From NCBI GenBank assembly GCA_964565715.1, contig CAZMGG010000010.1, positions 11,962 to 75,961 on the forward strand: DNA of 64,000 nt, in the 5' to 3' direction. A program made the translations under genes and the position numbers. How positions within the stretch are numbered: the first letter of the stretch is position 1; the number at the start of each line of letters is the position of its first letter. Origin of the DNA: CAZMGG01 sp964565715 (lineage in GTDB: Bacteria > Planctomycetota > UBA1135 > UBA2386). Under the pieces are notes generated by a model. The model saw only the letters and a program-made list of their open reading frames with translations. It did not search any database and had not been told where the DNA came from. Positions 26,861 to 36,658 of the stretch are shown piece by piece.

Positions 26861-26873
26861 GCTGAGCGTCAGC
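26861..26873. repeat. 13-bp inverted repeat GCTGAGCGTCAGC, right copy
   Basis: Identical to 20042-20054. It contains the stop codon of the opposing beta-helix gene. The two copies bracket 6.8 kb. Confidence 0.5.
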
Positions 26874-28122
26874 GGATCACGCCGCCGAGCGGCGGCGCGG
26901 TCTGCAGGGGCACAGCGAAGCCGGCGTGGCCGTGCAGCCAGATCGCCACGTGGCGCAGGGCCGGCACGTTCGGCACGGACAAGGCTTGCGTTGCCGCGCC
27001 GTTGGCGTCGGTGACGACGACACCGGCGAGGAAGATGTTGGCGACCGGCAGGAACGTGCGCTGCACCACCAGCGGCGAGCCACTGGCGGAGAGGTCGAGG
27101 CTGAGCACGGCGAACACCGGGGTGCCCGGCGCGGCGCGCCAGTCGACAGTCCAGGTCGAGCCGCGCACCAGCGCACCGGGGCTGTTGCCGAGCCCGAGCA
27201 GGCCGGCGCCGACGGTTGGGCCGCGCAGCGGCAGACCAGGCGTGCCGCCGGGGCCGCCGTTGGCGGTGCAACGCGCCAGTTCGACGGGTCGCGGACCGGC
27301 GTTGAAGAGCCCGTCGCCGCCGGTGCCGCAGTTGCCAGGGCCGCCGTCCAGGGTGCAGTCGGCGAGCCAGGTGCCGAGCGCGTTCTGCACCAGGAGGCCG
27401 TGGCCCGCCGGATAGGCGGCGCAGGTGAACGCGGCGTTCCTGCCGCCGGTGAGCGTGCAGCGGACCAGGTGCAGGGCCGAGCCGGTGGCCTCGACGCCGT
27501 GGCCGCCGTGGCCGCCGAAGTCCCAGTGCAGGTCGCCGCCGAGGAACCAGGTCTGCGTGGCGCTGACCCAGGACTGCTGCGCCAGCAGGGCGGTGCCGCC
27601 GGCGCCGCCGAAGCCGCTGACGTTGTTGCGCGGTCCACCCGAGCCGATCAGCCAGCAGCGGCGCAGCACCACGGCGCTGCCGCGGACCATCAGGGCGCCG
27701 CCGTAGGTGTGGGTGCCCTGCTCGAACAGGCAGTCCTCGAACCAGACCGTGCCCTGGCTCACTTCGACCTGGTGGTTCCAGTAGAACGGATACGGGCTCT
27801 CGAACAGCAGGTTGGCGACGCGGGCGGTGCCGCCCGGTATGCGGAATATCGTGGTGCCGCCCTGGAACGAGGACGGCAGGACGTGCACGGTGTCGGGCAC
27901 CGCGCTGACGATGGTCAGCGCCCGATCGAGGGTGAACGGCTCGTAGACGCCGGGCTGCACCTGGATGACGTCGCCGGGCGCCGCCAGCGCGATCGCCTGC
28001 TGGATCTGCGGGATGGCGCCGGGGCCGACGACGTGGACGGTCTGGGCCGGGGCCGGCAAGGCGCCGCAGAGCGTCAGCAGCAGCAGGGCATGGCTGGCGG
28101 GGAGACGGAGGCAGGAAGGCAC
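26869..28122 (-). CDS. Secreted right-handed beta-helix protein
   Basis: The 417-residue product starts at GTG 28122 with a signal peptide (LPASHALLLLTLCGALPAPAQ). The beta-helix entry follows (IPQIQQAIALAAPGDVIQVQPG, YEPFTLDRALTIVSA), then coils with recurrent cysteine/glycine turns (VWFEDCLFEQG, VVLRRCWLIGSGG, LHLVRCTLTGGRN, LADCTLDGGPG, VELARCTANGGPG). The final 110 residues (VFAVLSLDLSASGSPL and onward) resemble the C-terminal domain shared by other secreted proteins in this window. TACGAT lies 6 nt before the GTG, with no Shine-Dalgarno sequence. It may bind or process polysaccharides, but no pectate-lyase active site is apparent. Confidence 0.82.
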   Translation of the reverse strand: MPSCLRLPASHALLLLTLCGALPAPAQTVHVVGPGAIPQIQQAIALAAPGDVIQVQPGVYEPFTLDRALTIVSAVPDTVHVLPSSFQGGTTIFRIPGGTARVANLLFESPYPFYWNHQVEVSQGTVWFEDCLFEQGTHTYGGALMVRGSAVVLRRCWLIGSGGPRNNVSGFGGAGGTALLAQQSWVSATQTWFLGGDLHWDFGGHGGHGVEATGSALHLVRCTLTGGRNAAFTCAAYPAGHGLLVQNALGTWLADCTLDGGPGNCGTGGDGLFNAGPRPVELARCTANGGPGGTPGLPLRGPTVGAGLLGLGNSPGALVRGSTWTVDWRAAPGTPVFAVLSLDLSASGSPLVVQRTFLPVANIFLAGVVVTDANGAATQALSVPNVPALRHVAIWLHGHAGFAVPLQTAPPLGGVIR

Positions 28123-28128
28123 AGGACG

Positions 28129-28134
28129 ATCGTA
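28129..28134 (-). promoter_or_regulatory. -10-like hexamer TACGAT
   Basis: On the minus strand TACGAT ends 6 nt before the GTG at 28122, consistent with a leaderless transcript. Confidence 0.35.
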
Positions 28135-28241
28135 GCGCGGCGCCGGCCACCCGCGGCCGGCGGTGGTGGTGGCCGCCGGGGCCCGAACCTGCGGCCGCGG
28201 CGAGGCCGCCGGGCGGATTCGCGCCCGTCCCGTCGATCCGG

Positions 28242-28247
28242 TAGCCT
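28242..28247 (+). promoter_or_regulatory. -10-like hexamer TAGCCT ahead of the peptide-ligase operon
   Basis: TAGCCT ends 13 nt before the ATG at 28261, and no Shine-Dalgarno sequence is visible. It is the only promoter-like element seen before this three-gene operon. Confidence 0.3.
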
Positions 28248-28260
28248 CTCCGCCCCGAAC

Positions 28261-29022
28261 ATGCCGGAACCGCGCCCCAACCGCGCCGCCGATCTCGAAC
28301 GGCTGCACCTGGACATCCAGCCGCAGCCCGACGACTTCACCTGCGGCCCGACCTGCCTGCACGCGGTCTACCGCTACTGGGGCGACCAGGTCGCCCTGGC
28401 CGACGTCGTCCAGGAGGTGTCGAAGACGCCGTCCGGCGGCACCGCCGACGTGTACCTGGGCGTGCACGCGCTGCGGCGCGGCTACCGGGCGGTGATCTAC
28501 ACCTACAACGTGCGGATCTTCGATCCGACCTGGTTCGGGACCGAGCCGGTGGACCTGGTCGACAAGCTGCGGCGGCAGGCCGAGGCAAAGCCCTACTGGA
28601 CCACGCTGCAGCAGCTCACCGAGGCCTACGTCGAGTTCCTGCAGCGCGGCGGTGAGATCCGCTTCGTCGACCTGTCGACCCAGCTCCTGCGGCGCTACCT
28701 GCGCCGCGGCGTGCCGATCCTGACCGGGCTCAGTTCCACCTATCTGTATCGGCACATCCGCGAATACGGGCCCGACGACGCCGACGACGACGTACGCGGC
28801 GAGCCGCAGGGCCACTTCGTGGTGCTGTGCGGCTACCGGGCGCCGACCCAGACGGTGATGGTGGCGGATCCCTTCGAACAGAACCCGATGGCGCCGGGCC
28901 AGCTCTACGAAGTGGCCCTCGAGCGCGTGCTCGGCGCCATCATGCTCGGCGTGCTCACCCACGATGCCAATCTGCTGCTGATCGAACCGCGGCGCCGGTC
29001 CTCGTCACCGGCCCGGGCCTGA
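28261..29022 (+). CDS. C39-like (papain-fold) cysteine peptidase of a peptide-ligase operon
   Basis: The 253-residue product has no signal peptide and should be cytoplasmic. Residues 24-36 (DDFTCGPTCLHAV) form the nucleophile region of C39-like papain-fold peptidases, with Cys28 the likely nucleophile; GHFVVLCGY supplies the catalytic histidine and VMVADPFEQNP the aspartate/asparagine. It opens an operon with an RLAN-ATP-grasp protein 5 bp downstream and a GCS2-type ligase. In the family literature, papain-like peptidases recur beside RLAN-ATP-grasp and COOH-NH2 ligase genes, suggesting that the peptidase trims or releases the peptide product made by the two ligases (inference). Substrate unknown. 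Confidence 0.85.
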   Translation: MPEPRPNRAADLERLHLDIQPQPDDFTCGPTCLHAVYRYWGDQVALADVVQEVSKTPSGGTADVYLGVHALRRGYRAVIYTYNVRIFDPTWFGTEPVDLVDKLRRQAEAKPYWTTLQQLTEAYVEFLQRGGEIRFVDLSTQLLRRYLRRGVPILTGLSSTYLYRHIREYGPDDADDDVRGEPQGHFVVLCGYRAPTQTVMVADPFEQNPMAPGQLYEVALERVLGAIMLGVLTHDANLLLIEPRRRSSSPARA

Positions 29023-29027
29023 CCCTC

Positions 29028-30502
29028 ATGCGCAACCTCGTCGTCGTCAACGATCCCAAGGAATGGACCTTCCCCCAGGAGGGGGTCGAGGTCGTCGCCG
29101 CCCGCGTCTACCTGACGCATCCGTCGTTCTCGACCGAGGAGCGGGTGCGGGTCATCAACCTGTGCCGGTCGATGGGCTACCAGAAGCTCGGCTACTACGT
29201 CAGCCTGCTGGCCGACGTGCGCGGCCACAAGCCGCTGCCCAGCATCGGCACGATCCAGAACATGAAGTCGCAGGCGGTGGCGGCGATCGCCGGCTCGGAC
29301 CTGCAGACGCTGATCGACCACTCGCTGGGCTCGATCCAGAGCGACGAGTTCACGCTGAGCGTGTACTTCGGCCGCAACGTCGCCGCGCGGCACGACCGGC
29401 TGGCCGGCGCCCTGTTCCGGATGTTTCCGTGTCCGTACCTGCAGGCCAAGTTCGCCCGCAGCGAGAAGAGCAACCGCTGGAAGCTGTGGGACGTGTCGCC
29501 GCTGGCGTTCGACGACATCCCGGAGAGCCACATGGAGTTCGCCCGGGAGGCCACCAAGGAGTACCTGGCCAAGGTGCACGTGCGGGTGCCGCGGCGCAGC
29601 ACGCGGCCCTACGACCTGGCGATCCTGCACGATCCCGACGCCGCCGACCGGCCGTCCAACGACAAGGCGATGAAGCGCTTCGCCAAGGCCGCCGAGCAGG
29701 TCGGCTTCAACGTCGAGTTCATCCAGCAGGAGGACTACGGCCGGCTGGCGGAGTTCGACGCCCTGTTCATCCGCGAGACCACCAACGTCAATCACTACAC
29801 CTTCCGCTTCGCGGTGCGGGCCGAGGCCCTGGGGCTGGTGGTGATCGACGACCCGACATCGATCCTGCGTTGCTCCAACAAGGTGTTCCTGGCCGAGATG
29901 GCGGAGCAGCACGACATCCTGGTGCCCAACACCATGATCGTGCACCGCGGCAACGTCGACATGGTCGCCGACCGGCTCGGCCTGCCGCTGGTGCTGAAGC
30001 AGCCCGACTCGTCGTTCTCCGCCGGCGTGCTGAAGGCTGCCACCAAGGAGGACCTGGACCGCATCGTCGACGAGATGCTGAAGAAGTCCGACCTGGTCAT
30101 CGCCCAGGCCTTCGTGCCGACCGAGTTCGACTGGCGCGTCGGCATCCTGGACGGGCACCCGCTGTATGCCTGCCGCTACTTCATGGCCGACAACCACTGG
30201 CAGATCATGAAGCGCGACGCCGGCGGCAAGATGGAGGACGTCGGCCGCGCCGAGACGATGGCCGCCGAGATGGCGCCGACCCGGGTGGTGAAGACCGCGC
30301 TGAAGGCCGCCAACGCCATCGGCAAGGGCCTGTATGGCGTCGATCTGAAGGAGGTCGGCGGCAAGGTCTACCTGATCGAGGTCAACGACAACCCCAACAT
30401 CGACGCCGGCTTCGAGGATGCGGTGCTCGGCGACGAGCTGTATCTGCGCGTGATGCGCACCTTCGCCGCCCGCGTCGCCATGCGTCACACCGGGTGGAAC
30501 GC

Positions 30503-30506
<4 letters not shown>
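29028..30506 (+). CDS. RLAN-domain RimK-like ATP-grasp ligase
   Basis: The 492-residue product has an N-terminal alpha/beta region (about 1-180: LVVVNDPKEWTFPQEGVEVV, VINLCRSMGYQKLGYYVSLL) of the RLAN type (RimK-like ATP-grasp N-terminal) and a C-terminal ATP-grasp domain (about 200-485). Nucleotide and metal sites are visible: LPLVLKQPDSSFSAGV, VIAQAFVPTEFDWRVGIL and the Mg-binding VYLIEVNDNPNIDAG. RimK-like ATP-grasp enzymes form amide bonds through acyl-phosphate intermediates, often adding glutamate or other amino acids. The GTG/TGA overlap with the downstream GCS2 gene shows tight coupling. The acceptor and the amino acid added cannot be read from sequence. Confidence 0.9.
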
Positions 30507-31741
<1,235 letters not shown>

Positions 31742-31811
31742 GCCGGCCCCAGCCCCGGGCCGCGCCACCCCCCTCGACACAAACGGGACAAACGCCGGTC
31801 GCCGGGGTGGC

Positions 31812-31817
31812 TAGATT
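31812..31817 (+). promoter_or_regulatory. -10-like hexamer TAGATT
   Basis: TAGATT lies 45 nt before the start at 31863, in the first non-coding stretch after the peptide-ligase operon. GACAAA 19 bp upstream is a weak -35 candidate. Confidence 0.3.
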
Positions 31818-31862
31818 GCCGCGCCTGCCCGAACGCATCCCCATCAGAGACAGACCATTCCC

Positions 31863-32318
31863 ATGACCAAGCTCACCGTCGCCCTTCTCGCGTCCCTGCT
31901 GCTGGCTCCCTTCGCCACCGCCCAGCGCACCCCGGCCACCAGCGCCGTGTTCACCAACTTCGGCACCGCCTGCGGCGCCGACCTGAACGGCACCGTCGGC
32001 ACCAACCTGGAGATCGGCCTGGCCGTGACCAACGCGCCGGCCTCGACCTTCGGCTTCATCGCCATCGGCGACCAGGCCACCACGCCGCACCCGCTGCCGG
32101 TCGGCAACTGCAGCCTGCTGATCGACGCGCGGCATCACCGCCTGCACAGCCGCATGTTCCGCACCGACGCCAACGGCGCCGCCAGCATCCAGATCACCCG
32201 CAACACGCCGCCCGCCGGCCTGACGGTGTCGTTCCAGGCCGTCGTGGTCAGCCACGACCGCGTCAACCGCACCCGCTCGATGGCGGCCAGCAACGGCACC
32301 GAGCTGGTCACCCAGTGA
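31863..32318 (+). CDS. Small secreted beta-sandwich-like protein
   Basis: The 151-residue product has a textbook signal peptide (KLTVALLASLLLAPFATAQ). The mature part (FTNFGTACGADLNGTVGTNLEI onward) has the strand/turn pattern of the C-terminal domain seen at the ends of several large secreted proteins in this window, here as a stand-alone protein: GLAVTNAPASTFGFIAIG, LPVGNCSLLIDARHH, FRTDANGAASIQITRN, FQAVVVSHDR. Two cysteines could form a disulfide. No function is known. A strong hairpin terminator follows at 32358-32385. Confidence 0.8.
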   Translation: MTKLTVALLASLLLAPFATAQRTPATSAVFTNFGTACGADLNGTVGTNLEIGLAVTNAPASTFGFIAIGDQATTPHPLPVGNCSLLIDARHHRLHSRMFRTDANGAASIQITRNTPPAGLTVSFQAVVVSHDRVNRTRSMAASNGTELVTQ

Positions 32319-32357
32319 GCGCCTGAGCCGCACCGCCGGCTCGCGACCGAACCCAGG

Positions 32358-32391
32358 CGACGGGCGTGCTGCGGCGCGCCCGTCGTCGTTT
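32358..32391. terminator. Strong hairpin terminator between convergent genes
   Basis: CGACGGGCGTGC at 32358-32369 pairs with GCGCGCCCGTCG at 32374-32385 (12 bp with one wobble, loop TGCG), followed by TCGTTT. It lies 40 bp after the stop of the gene at 31863 and just after the end of the minus-strand gene at 32401, so it can serve both. Confidence 0.65.
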
Positions 32392-32400
32392 CCGGGCCCG

Positions 32401-32832
32401 CTACTCCGCCTCGCCGGACGGCACCATCAGCAGTCCGAGCGCGAGCAGCAGGCCGGCGGCGATCGCGTTCGGCACGGCGGTGCCGTTCAGCAGCCAGACG
32501 ACGCAGTTGAACAGGATGCCGCCCTCCAGCATGGCGAGGCCGAGGATCGTGGCCTGCACGCGGCCGGTCTGGCGGGCGTCGCCGGTGGCGTTCTCGGCCC
32601 GCTGCAGCATGGCGGAGCGCAGCCCGAAGCCGGCGGCGGCCGCCACCAGGGCGAAACCCGCCGCAATCCAGGTCAGGATGGTCACCGGCGGGTCGGCGAG
32701 ACCCTTGCCGTCGCTCTGGGAGAGGATGATGGGCACGACCACGGCGAAGGCGAAGCCGCCGAGCAGGATGGCGATCGCGATCAGCCGGGCCTGGGCCTGC
32801 GTCGGCGGCGGCCGGTCGGTGGAACGGTTCAT
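32401..32832 (-). CDS. Four-span membrane protein of unknown function
   Basis: The 143-residue product has four hydrophobic segments: LIAIAILLGGFAFAVVVPII, VTILTWIAAGFALVAAAAGF, ATILGLAMLEGGILFNCVVW and PNAIAAGLLLALGLLMV, paired by short loops. The third segment carries a glutamate (LEGG), a feature also seen in ATP synthase c-type hairpins, but the overall sequence is not a c subunit. No family is recognised. It starts 45 bp from, and divergent to, the small gene at 32878. Confidence 0.72.
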   Translation of the reverse strand: MNRSTDRPPPTQAQARLIAIAILLGGFAFAVVVPIILSQSDGKGLADPPVTILTWIAAGFALVAAAAGFGLRSAMLQRAENATGDARQTGRVQATILGLAMLEGGILFNCVVWLLNGTAVPNAIAAGLLLALGLLMVPSGEAE

Positions 32833-32877
32833 GGCCAGAGCGTGCCCTCGGCGCGGGTCGCCGTCCATACTGGCGCC

Positions 32878-33261
32878 ATGACCGTGCCGCCCGGTTTCGA
32901 GGATCTGCCGCCCTTGCTGGCGGCGCTGCCGCCGATCGATCGCAAGGTGGTGGGCGGGCTGGTGACGCTGCTGGCGGCGGAGCCCGGGCGCGCGCGGGAC
33001 CAGGAGTGGATCGCCGAGCGGTTCGTGGCGCTGGCCGTCCTGGCGCACGGACCGGCGGCAGCCGGGGAAGAGGCGACGGCCACCAGCACCGACGTCGAGC
33101 GCATGCAGGCCTACGCCCGCGCGCGGATGCCCGAGGTGGTCGGCCTGGCGCTGCGACTGTTCATCGCCACCGCCGAGGTGCTGCGCGCGCGGCGGACGCC
33201 GTTCGGCCTGGCCGACGTGCGAGCGATCGTGCTGGAGCTGCTGGGGCCGGATCCGGCCTGA
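32878..33261 (+). CDS. Small soluble protein of unknown function
   Basis: The 127-residue product (MTVPPGFEDLPPLLAALPPIDR) has no signal peptide and is predicted mainly helical (VVGGLVTLLAAEPG, WIAERFVALAVLAHG, VVGLALRLFIATAEVL). No conserved motif is recognised. CATACT ends 6 nt before the ATG and there is no Shine-Dalgarno sequence, as for other suspected leaderless genes here. A large inverted repeat follows its stop codon. Confidence 0.62.
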   Translation: MTVPPGFEDLPPLLAALPPIDRKVVGGLVTLLAAEPGRARDQEWIAERFVALAVLAHGPAAAGEEATATSTDVERMQAYARARMPEVVGLALRLFIATAEVLRARRTPFGLADVRAIVLELLGPDPA

Positions 33262-33267
33262 CGGCCC

Positions 33268-33314
33268 GGCTCCGTGCCGATCGCCGCGAAGCTGCACGCG
33301 GCCTTCACGGAGCC
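33268..33314. promoter_or_regulatory. Nested inverted repeat after the gene at 32878
   Basis: GGCTCCGTG (33268-33276) and CACGGAGCC (33306-33314) are perfect 9-bp arms; an inner CCGCG/CGCGG stem lies in the 29-nt loop. It may terminate the upstream gene or form part of the leader of the TonB locus. Confidence 0.5.
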
Positions 33315-33317
33315 TGC

Positions 33318-33378
33318 AAGAAGCGTCCCTAGCTTCCTCGCCCGTCCGGAGGGACTGGCCCTGCGGACGACGCTTCTT
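33318..33378 (+). promoter_or_regulatory. Structured leader of the TonB locus: 10-bp inverted repeat
   Basis: AAGAAGCGTC (33318-33327) and GACGCTTCTT (33369-33378) are perfect 10-bp arms separated by 41 nt that include TAGCTT (33330-33335, -10-like) and a small GTCC-GGAG-GGAC stem. The element ends 22 nt before the start at 33401. It could be an operator pair or a structured 5' leader. Confidence 0.45.
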
Positions 33379-33400
33379 CCTCCTTGCCGCAGTCACGACC

Positions 33401-35293
33401 ATGAACCCACGCCACTTCGCACCGATCGCCGTCCTGGCGATCCTCGGCACGGCCGCCGCCGTGTCGGCCCAGCAGGAAGTCCTGGTGACCCAGGACATCG
33501 CCGTCTCGACCACCTGGACCGCGAACAACCGCTACAACCTCCAGCAGCAGATCTACGTGCTGCCGGGCGCCACCCTGACGATCCAGGCCGGCACCGTGAT
33601 CGCCAGCACGACCGGTCTCGGCGGCAGCCTGGCTGTCACCAAGGGCGCCCAGATCTTCGTCCAGGGCACGCAGGACAACCCGGTGGTGATGACGTCCACC
33701 GCCGACCGGCAGACCTGGACCAACGGCAATCCCCGCACCGGCACCTGGCGCGAGGCCGCCAACGAGTGGGGCAACCTGACCATCATGGGTGCGGGTCACG
33801 TGTCGGAGAACGCCACGCCGGGCAACACGCCGGCGCCCGCCGCCGGCAACGTCGCCGCCATGGAAGGCCTGGTCGCCGCGTTCCCCGGCGACACCCGCGT
33901 GCTCTACGGCGGCGGCAACGACGACGACGACAGCGGCAGCATCCGCTTCCTGTCGCTGCGCTACGGCGGCCGCGTGGTCGGCCTCAACGTCGAGCTGAAC
34001 GGCCTCTCGCTGGGTGGGGTCGGCCGCAACACCGACATCGATCACGTCGAGATCATGAACAACGTCGACGACGGCATCGAGATCTGGGGCGGCGCCGTCA
34101 ACCTCAAGTACTTCAGCATCTGGAACGTCGGCGACGACAGCCTCGACGTCGACCAGGGCTGGCGCGGCAAGGCCCAGTTCGGCCTGATCGTGCAGGGCCA
34201 CAGCCTCAACGCCGCGCAGGGCTCGGGCGTCGGCGACAACGGCTTCGAGATGGACGGCGCCGAGGACTCCGACTGGCAGCCGGTCACCACCGCCACCATC
34301 TACAACTGCACGTTCATCGGCCAGCCGATCGACGGCGACCACGCCACCGCGTGGCGTGACAACGCCCGCGTGCAGTTCCGCAACTGCATCTTCATGAACG
34401 CCGGCGAGCGCGTCGTGCAGTTCGACAACGTCGACGGCGATGGCGGCCACGGCTACGGCTACAACGGCACGCTGTCCTGGCCGGCCACCTGGACCACCCC
34501 GTACACCGCCACCTCGACGGTGAACGCCCCGGCCAACCCGGCGGCCTTCTACCAGACGCAGACCAGCGGCAACCTGGCCGAGATCAAGGACAGCGTCTTC
34601 TGGTCCAACACCTTCGCGTCGGCCTACACCGAGGCCAACAACCGCGGCGTGTTCGCCGGCGGCAACCACAACGTGCAGGAGCCGGCGAGCATGCCGATCG
34701 CGGCGCTCACCCGCGGGCCGCTGGTGCTGCGCGGCGGCAAGGCGATGCTGCCGGTGACCTTCCTGGATCCGCGCCCGGCCGGTGATGCGCTCACCAGCGT
34801 CGGCGTAGCGCCGGCGGACGGCTTCTTCAGCTCGGCCCGCTACCGCGGCGCATTCGCGCCCGGCAGCAGCTGGCTGTGCGGCTGGACCGCGTCGGAGGCC
34901 TTCGGCCTCACGCCGCAGAACGACTGGTGCGACCTCGGCAGCTCGCTGGCGGGCACCGGCGGCCACCCGGTCATGCTCGGCACCGGCACCTTCGCGTCCA
35001 GCACCAACGTGACGCTGGGCCTGAGCAACGCGGTGCCGAGTTCGCTGACGGTGATGGCGCTGGGCTACGGCCGCATCGACCAGCCGCTGCTCGGCGGCGT
35101 GCTGGTGCCCAACTACCTGACGCTGGGCACGCTGGTGCTGTTCTCCTCGCCGAGCGGCACCCTGTCGGTCTCGTTCACGGTGCCGCCGGGGTTCACCGCC
35201 GGCACGCCGCTGTTCTTCCAGTGCGGGGTCCTCGATGCCGCGGCGCCGCAGGGCTTCGCCCTGTCGAACGCGGTCTCGAAGCGGACGCCCTGA
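33401..35293 (+). CDS. Secreted beta-helix protein heading the TonB locus
   Basis: The 630-residue product has a signal peptide (APIAVLAILGTAAAVSAQ). The mature N-terminus (IYVLPGATLTIQAGTVIAST) is the cap of a right-handed beta-helix, followed by coils such as IRFLSLRYGGRVVGLNVEL, IDHVEIMNNVDDGIEIWGG and VNLKYFSIWNVGDDSLDVDQ, with acidic DDDD and DNGFEMDG turns that could bind metal. The last 110 residues, ending QGFALSNAVSKRTP, match the shared C-terminal domain pattern. Proteins of this type are often encoded next to TonB-dependent receptors in other bacteria. Its position suggests that it is a surface ligand-binding partner or secreted substrate for the receptor downstream (inference). 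Confidence 0.85.
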   Translation: MNPRHFAPIAVLAILGTAAAVSAQQEVLVTQDIAVSTTWTANNRYNLQQQIYVLPGATLTIQAGTVIASTTGLGGSLAVTKGAQIFVQGTQDNPVVMTSTADRQTWTNGNPRTGTWREAANEWGNLTIMGAGHVSENATPGNTPAPAAGNVAAMEGLVAAFPGDTRVLYGGGNDDDDSGSIRFLSLRYGGRVVGLNVELNGLSLGGVGRNTDIDHVEIMNNVDDGIEIWGGAVNLKYFSIWNVGDDSLDVDQGWRGKAQFGLIVQGHSLNAAQGSGVGDNGFEMDGAEDSDWQPVTTATIYNCTFIGQPIDGDHATAWRDNARVQFRNCIFMNAGERVVQFDNVDGDGGHGYGYNGTLSWPATWTTPYTATSTVNAPANPAAFYQTQTSGNLAEIKDSVFWSNTFASAYTEANNRGVFAGGNHNVQEPASMPIAALTRGPLVLRGGKAMLPVTFLDPRPAGDALTSVGVAPADGFFSSARYRGAFAPGSSWLCGWTASEAFGLTPQNDWCDLGSSLAGTGGHPVMLGTGTFASSTNVTLGLSNAVPSSLTVMALGYGRIDQPLLGGVLVPNYLTLGTLVLFSSPSGTLSVSFTVPPGFTAGTPLFFQCGVLDAAAPQGFALSNAVSKRTP

Positions 35294-35303
35294 TCCGCGC
35301 CGT

Positions 35304-35325
35304 GCCCGGCGCTTCCCCGCCGGGC
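35304..35325 (+). terminator. Hairpin after the beta-helix gene
   Basis: Perfect 8-bp arms GCCCGGCG (35304-35311) and CGCCGGGC (35318-35325) with a 6-nt loop lie 10 bp after the stop codon. A weak run with few T residues follows, so it may attenuate rather than stop transcription into the lipoprotein and receptor genes. Confidence 0.5.
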
Positions 35326-35380
35326 GCCGCCTTGCTGCTGCAGGTCCCAGCCCTGGAACCGCGTCCGCGAGCCCATCCCG

Positions 35381-36658
35381 ATGTGCCCCAAGAGTCCCGT
35401 CGAGCCGGCGTACGCCGGCCCCCTGATCCCACTGGCCCTGTCGCTGTCGGCGCTGCTCGCCGGCTGCGACGGGCAGAACGATGCCGCCGCGGCCGCCTCC
35501 GCGACGGCGCCCGTCGCTGCCGAGACCGCCACCGTCGATCCGCCGATGGCCGACTGGCAGCGCCAGCTCATCGACCTGGTCGCCGCCGCCGCGGCGCGGA
35601 TGCCGGCGGATCCGCACCAGAAGAACCGCAGCCGTGTGCAGGGCCAGCTGGTGGACGCCTGCGTCGCCATCGGCCAGCTCGCGGCGGGCGCGACGATCGC
35701 CGCCGGCATCGCCGACTGGCGCCAGGGCACGGCGTTCGGCGAACTCGCCATGGCCCATGCCCGCCGCGGCGATGCGGGTCGCGCCCGCGAGCTGCTGCGC
35801 CTCGCCCGGCAGAACGCCATCCGCGGCAGTGAAGCCGGGACCCAGGAATGGCGCATCGACCAGATCCTCGCCCGGGTGGCCGCCGCCGCCGTGCTGCTCG
35901 GCGACGATCCCGACGCGGCGGTGGGGGGCGCCATGGTGCCGGCGCTCGAGCCGCTGGTGGCCGCGCGGCTGGAACGGCTGCCGCCAGACGCCGCCCTGGA
36001 CCACCTCGCCACCGTGGCGCCGATCCTGCGGCAGGGAGACCTGGACCAGGTCACCGCCGCCCTGCGCGGCTGCGTCGTGGTGGCGCGGCGGTTCTGGGAC
36101 GATCCGGCGCAGCGCCAGCGGTCCCTGCAGCCCCTGCGTCGGGTCGGCACGCGCGTGCCGGGCGTGGTGCTCGCCGAGGTGCTGATGAGCGCCGCCGCCC
36201 TGGCGGCCGACCGCGGCGCCGGTTCCGTGGCGGCGGAGTTCGCCGGGCTCGCCGGCGGCGTGCTGGACCGCGCGCCGATGGCGACTGAAGACCGCCTGGC
36301 GGCGCGGGCCCGGCTGGCCGGGCTGCGCTTCCGCGCCGGCGAGACTCGCGAGGGTCTGGCGGAACTGTCGGCCGTGGCCGTCGACTACGAACGGCTGAAG
36401 ACCGGCATCGTCGACATCCAGCGTGCCGGCGTTCTGCGCGCCCTGGCGCTCGGCTGGCAGGCATGCGGCGAACGCGACCAGGCGCTGCTCACGTTCCGGC
36501 AGGCGGTGGCCGCCGGCGTCGCCAATCCCAACTCGCGGCCGCGCCTTGACGATCTGGCGGCTACCGTCGCGGCGCTGCTGGGCGCCGGGTTCGAGCCCGA
36601 TGCGGCACTCCTCGCCGACCTGCGCAAGGTCGCCGACGGCCTGGGGCACCCGTGGTAG
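35381..36658 (+). CDS. Helical-repeat lipoprotein preceding the TonB-dependent receptor
   Basis: The 425-residue product has a lipoprotein signal with lipobox LLAGC (Cys at about 29, SALLAGCDG). The mature protein is alanine-rich and helical with degenerate TPR-like repeats (AFGELAMAHARRGDAGRARE, LQPLRRVGTRVPGVVLAEVL, FRAGETREGLAELSAVA, ALLTFRQAVAAGVANPN). It overlaps the start of the TonB-dependent receptor gene by 7 bp, so the two are translationally coupled. A periplasmic-face scaffold for the receptor is a reasonable guess; no family is recognised. The start is uncertain because the N-terminus before the hydrophobic stretch is longer than usual and no Shine-Dalgarno sequence is visible. 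Confidence 0.75.
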   Translation: MCPKSPVEPAYAGPLIPLALSLSALLAGCDGQNDAAAAASATAPVAAETATVDPPMADWQRQLIDLVAAAAARMPADPHQKNRSRVQGQLVDACVAIGQLAAGATIAAGIADWRQGTAFGELAMAHARRGDAGRARELLRLARQNAIRGSEAGTQEWRIDQILARVAAAAVLLGDDPDAAVGGAMVPALEPLVAARLERLPPDAALDHLATVAPILRQGDLDQVTAALRGCVVVARRFWDDPAQRQRSLQPLRRVGTRVPGVVLAEVLMSAAALAADRGAGSVAAEFAGLAGGVLDRAPMATEDRLAARARLAGLRFRAGETREGLAELSAVAVDYERLKTGIVDIQRAGVLRALALGWQACGERDQALLTFRQAVAAGVANPNSRPRLDDLAATVAALLGAGFEPDAALLADLRKVADGLGHPW

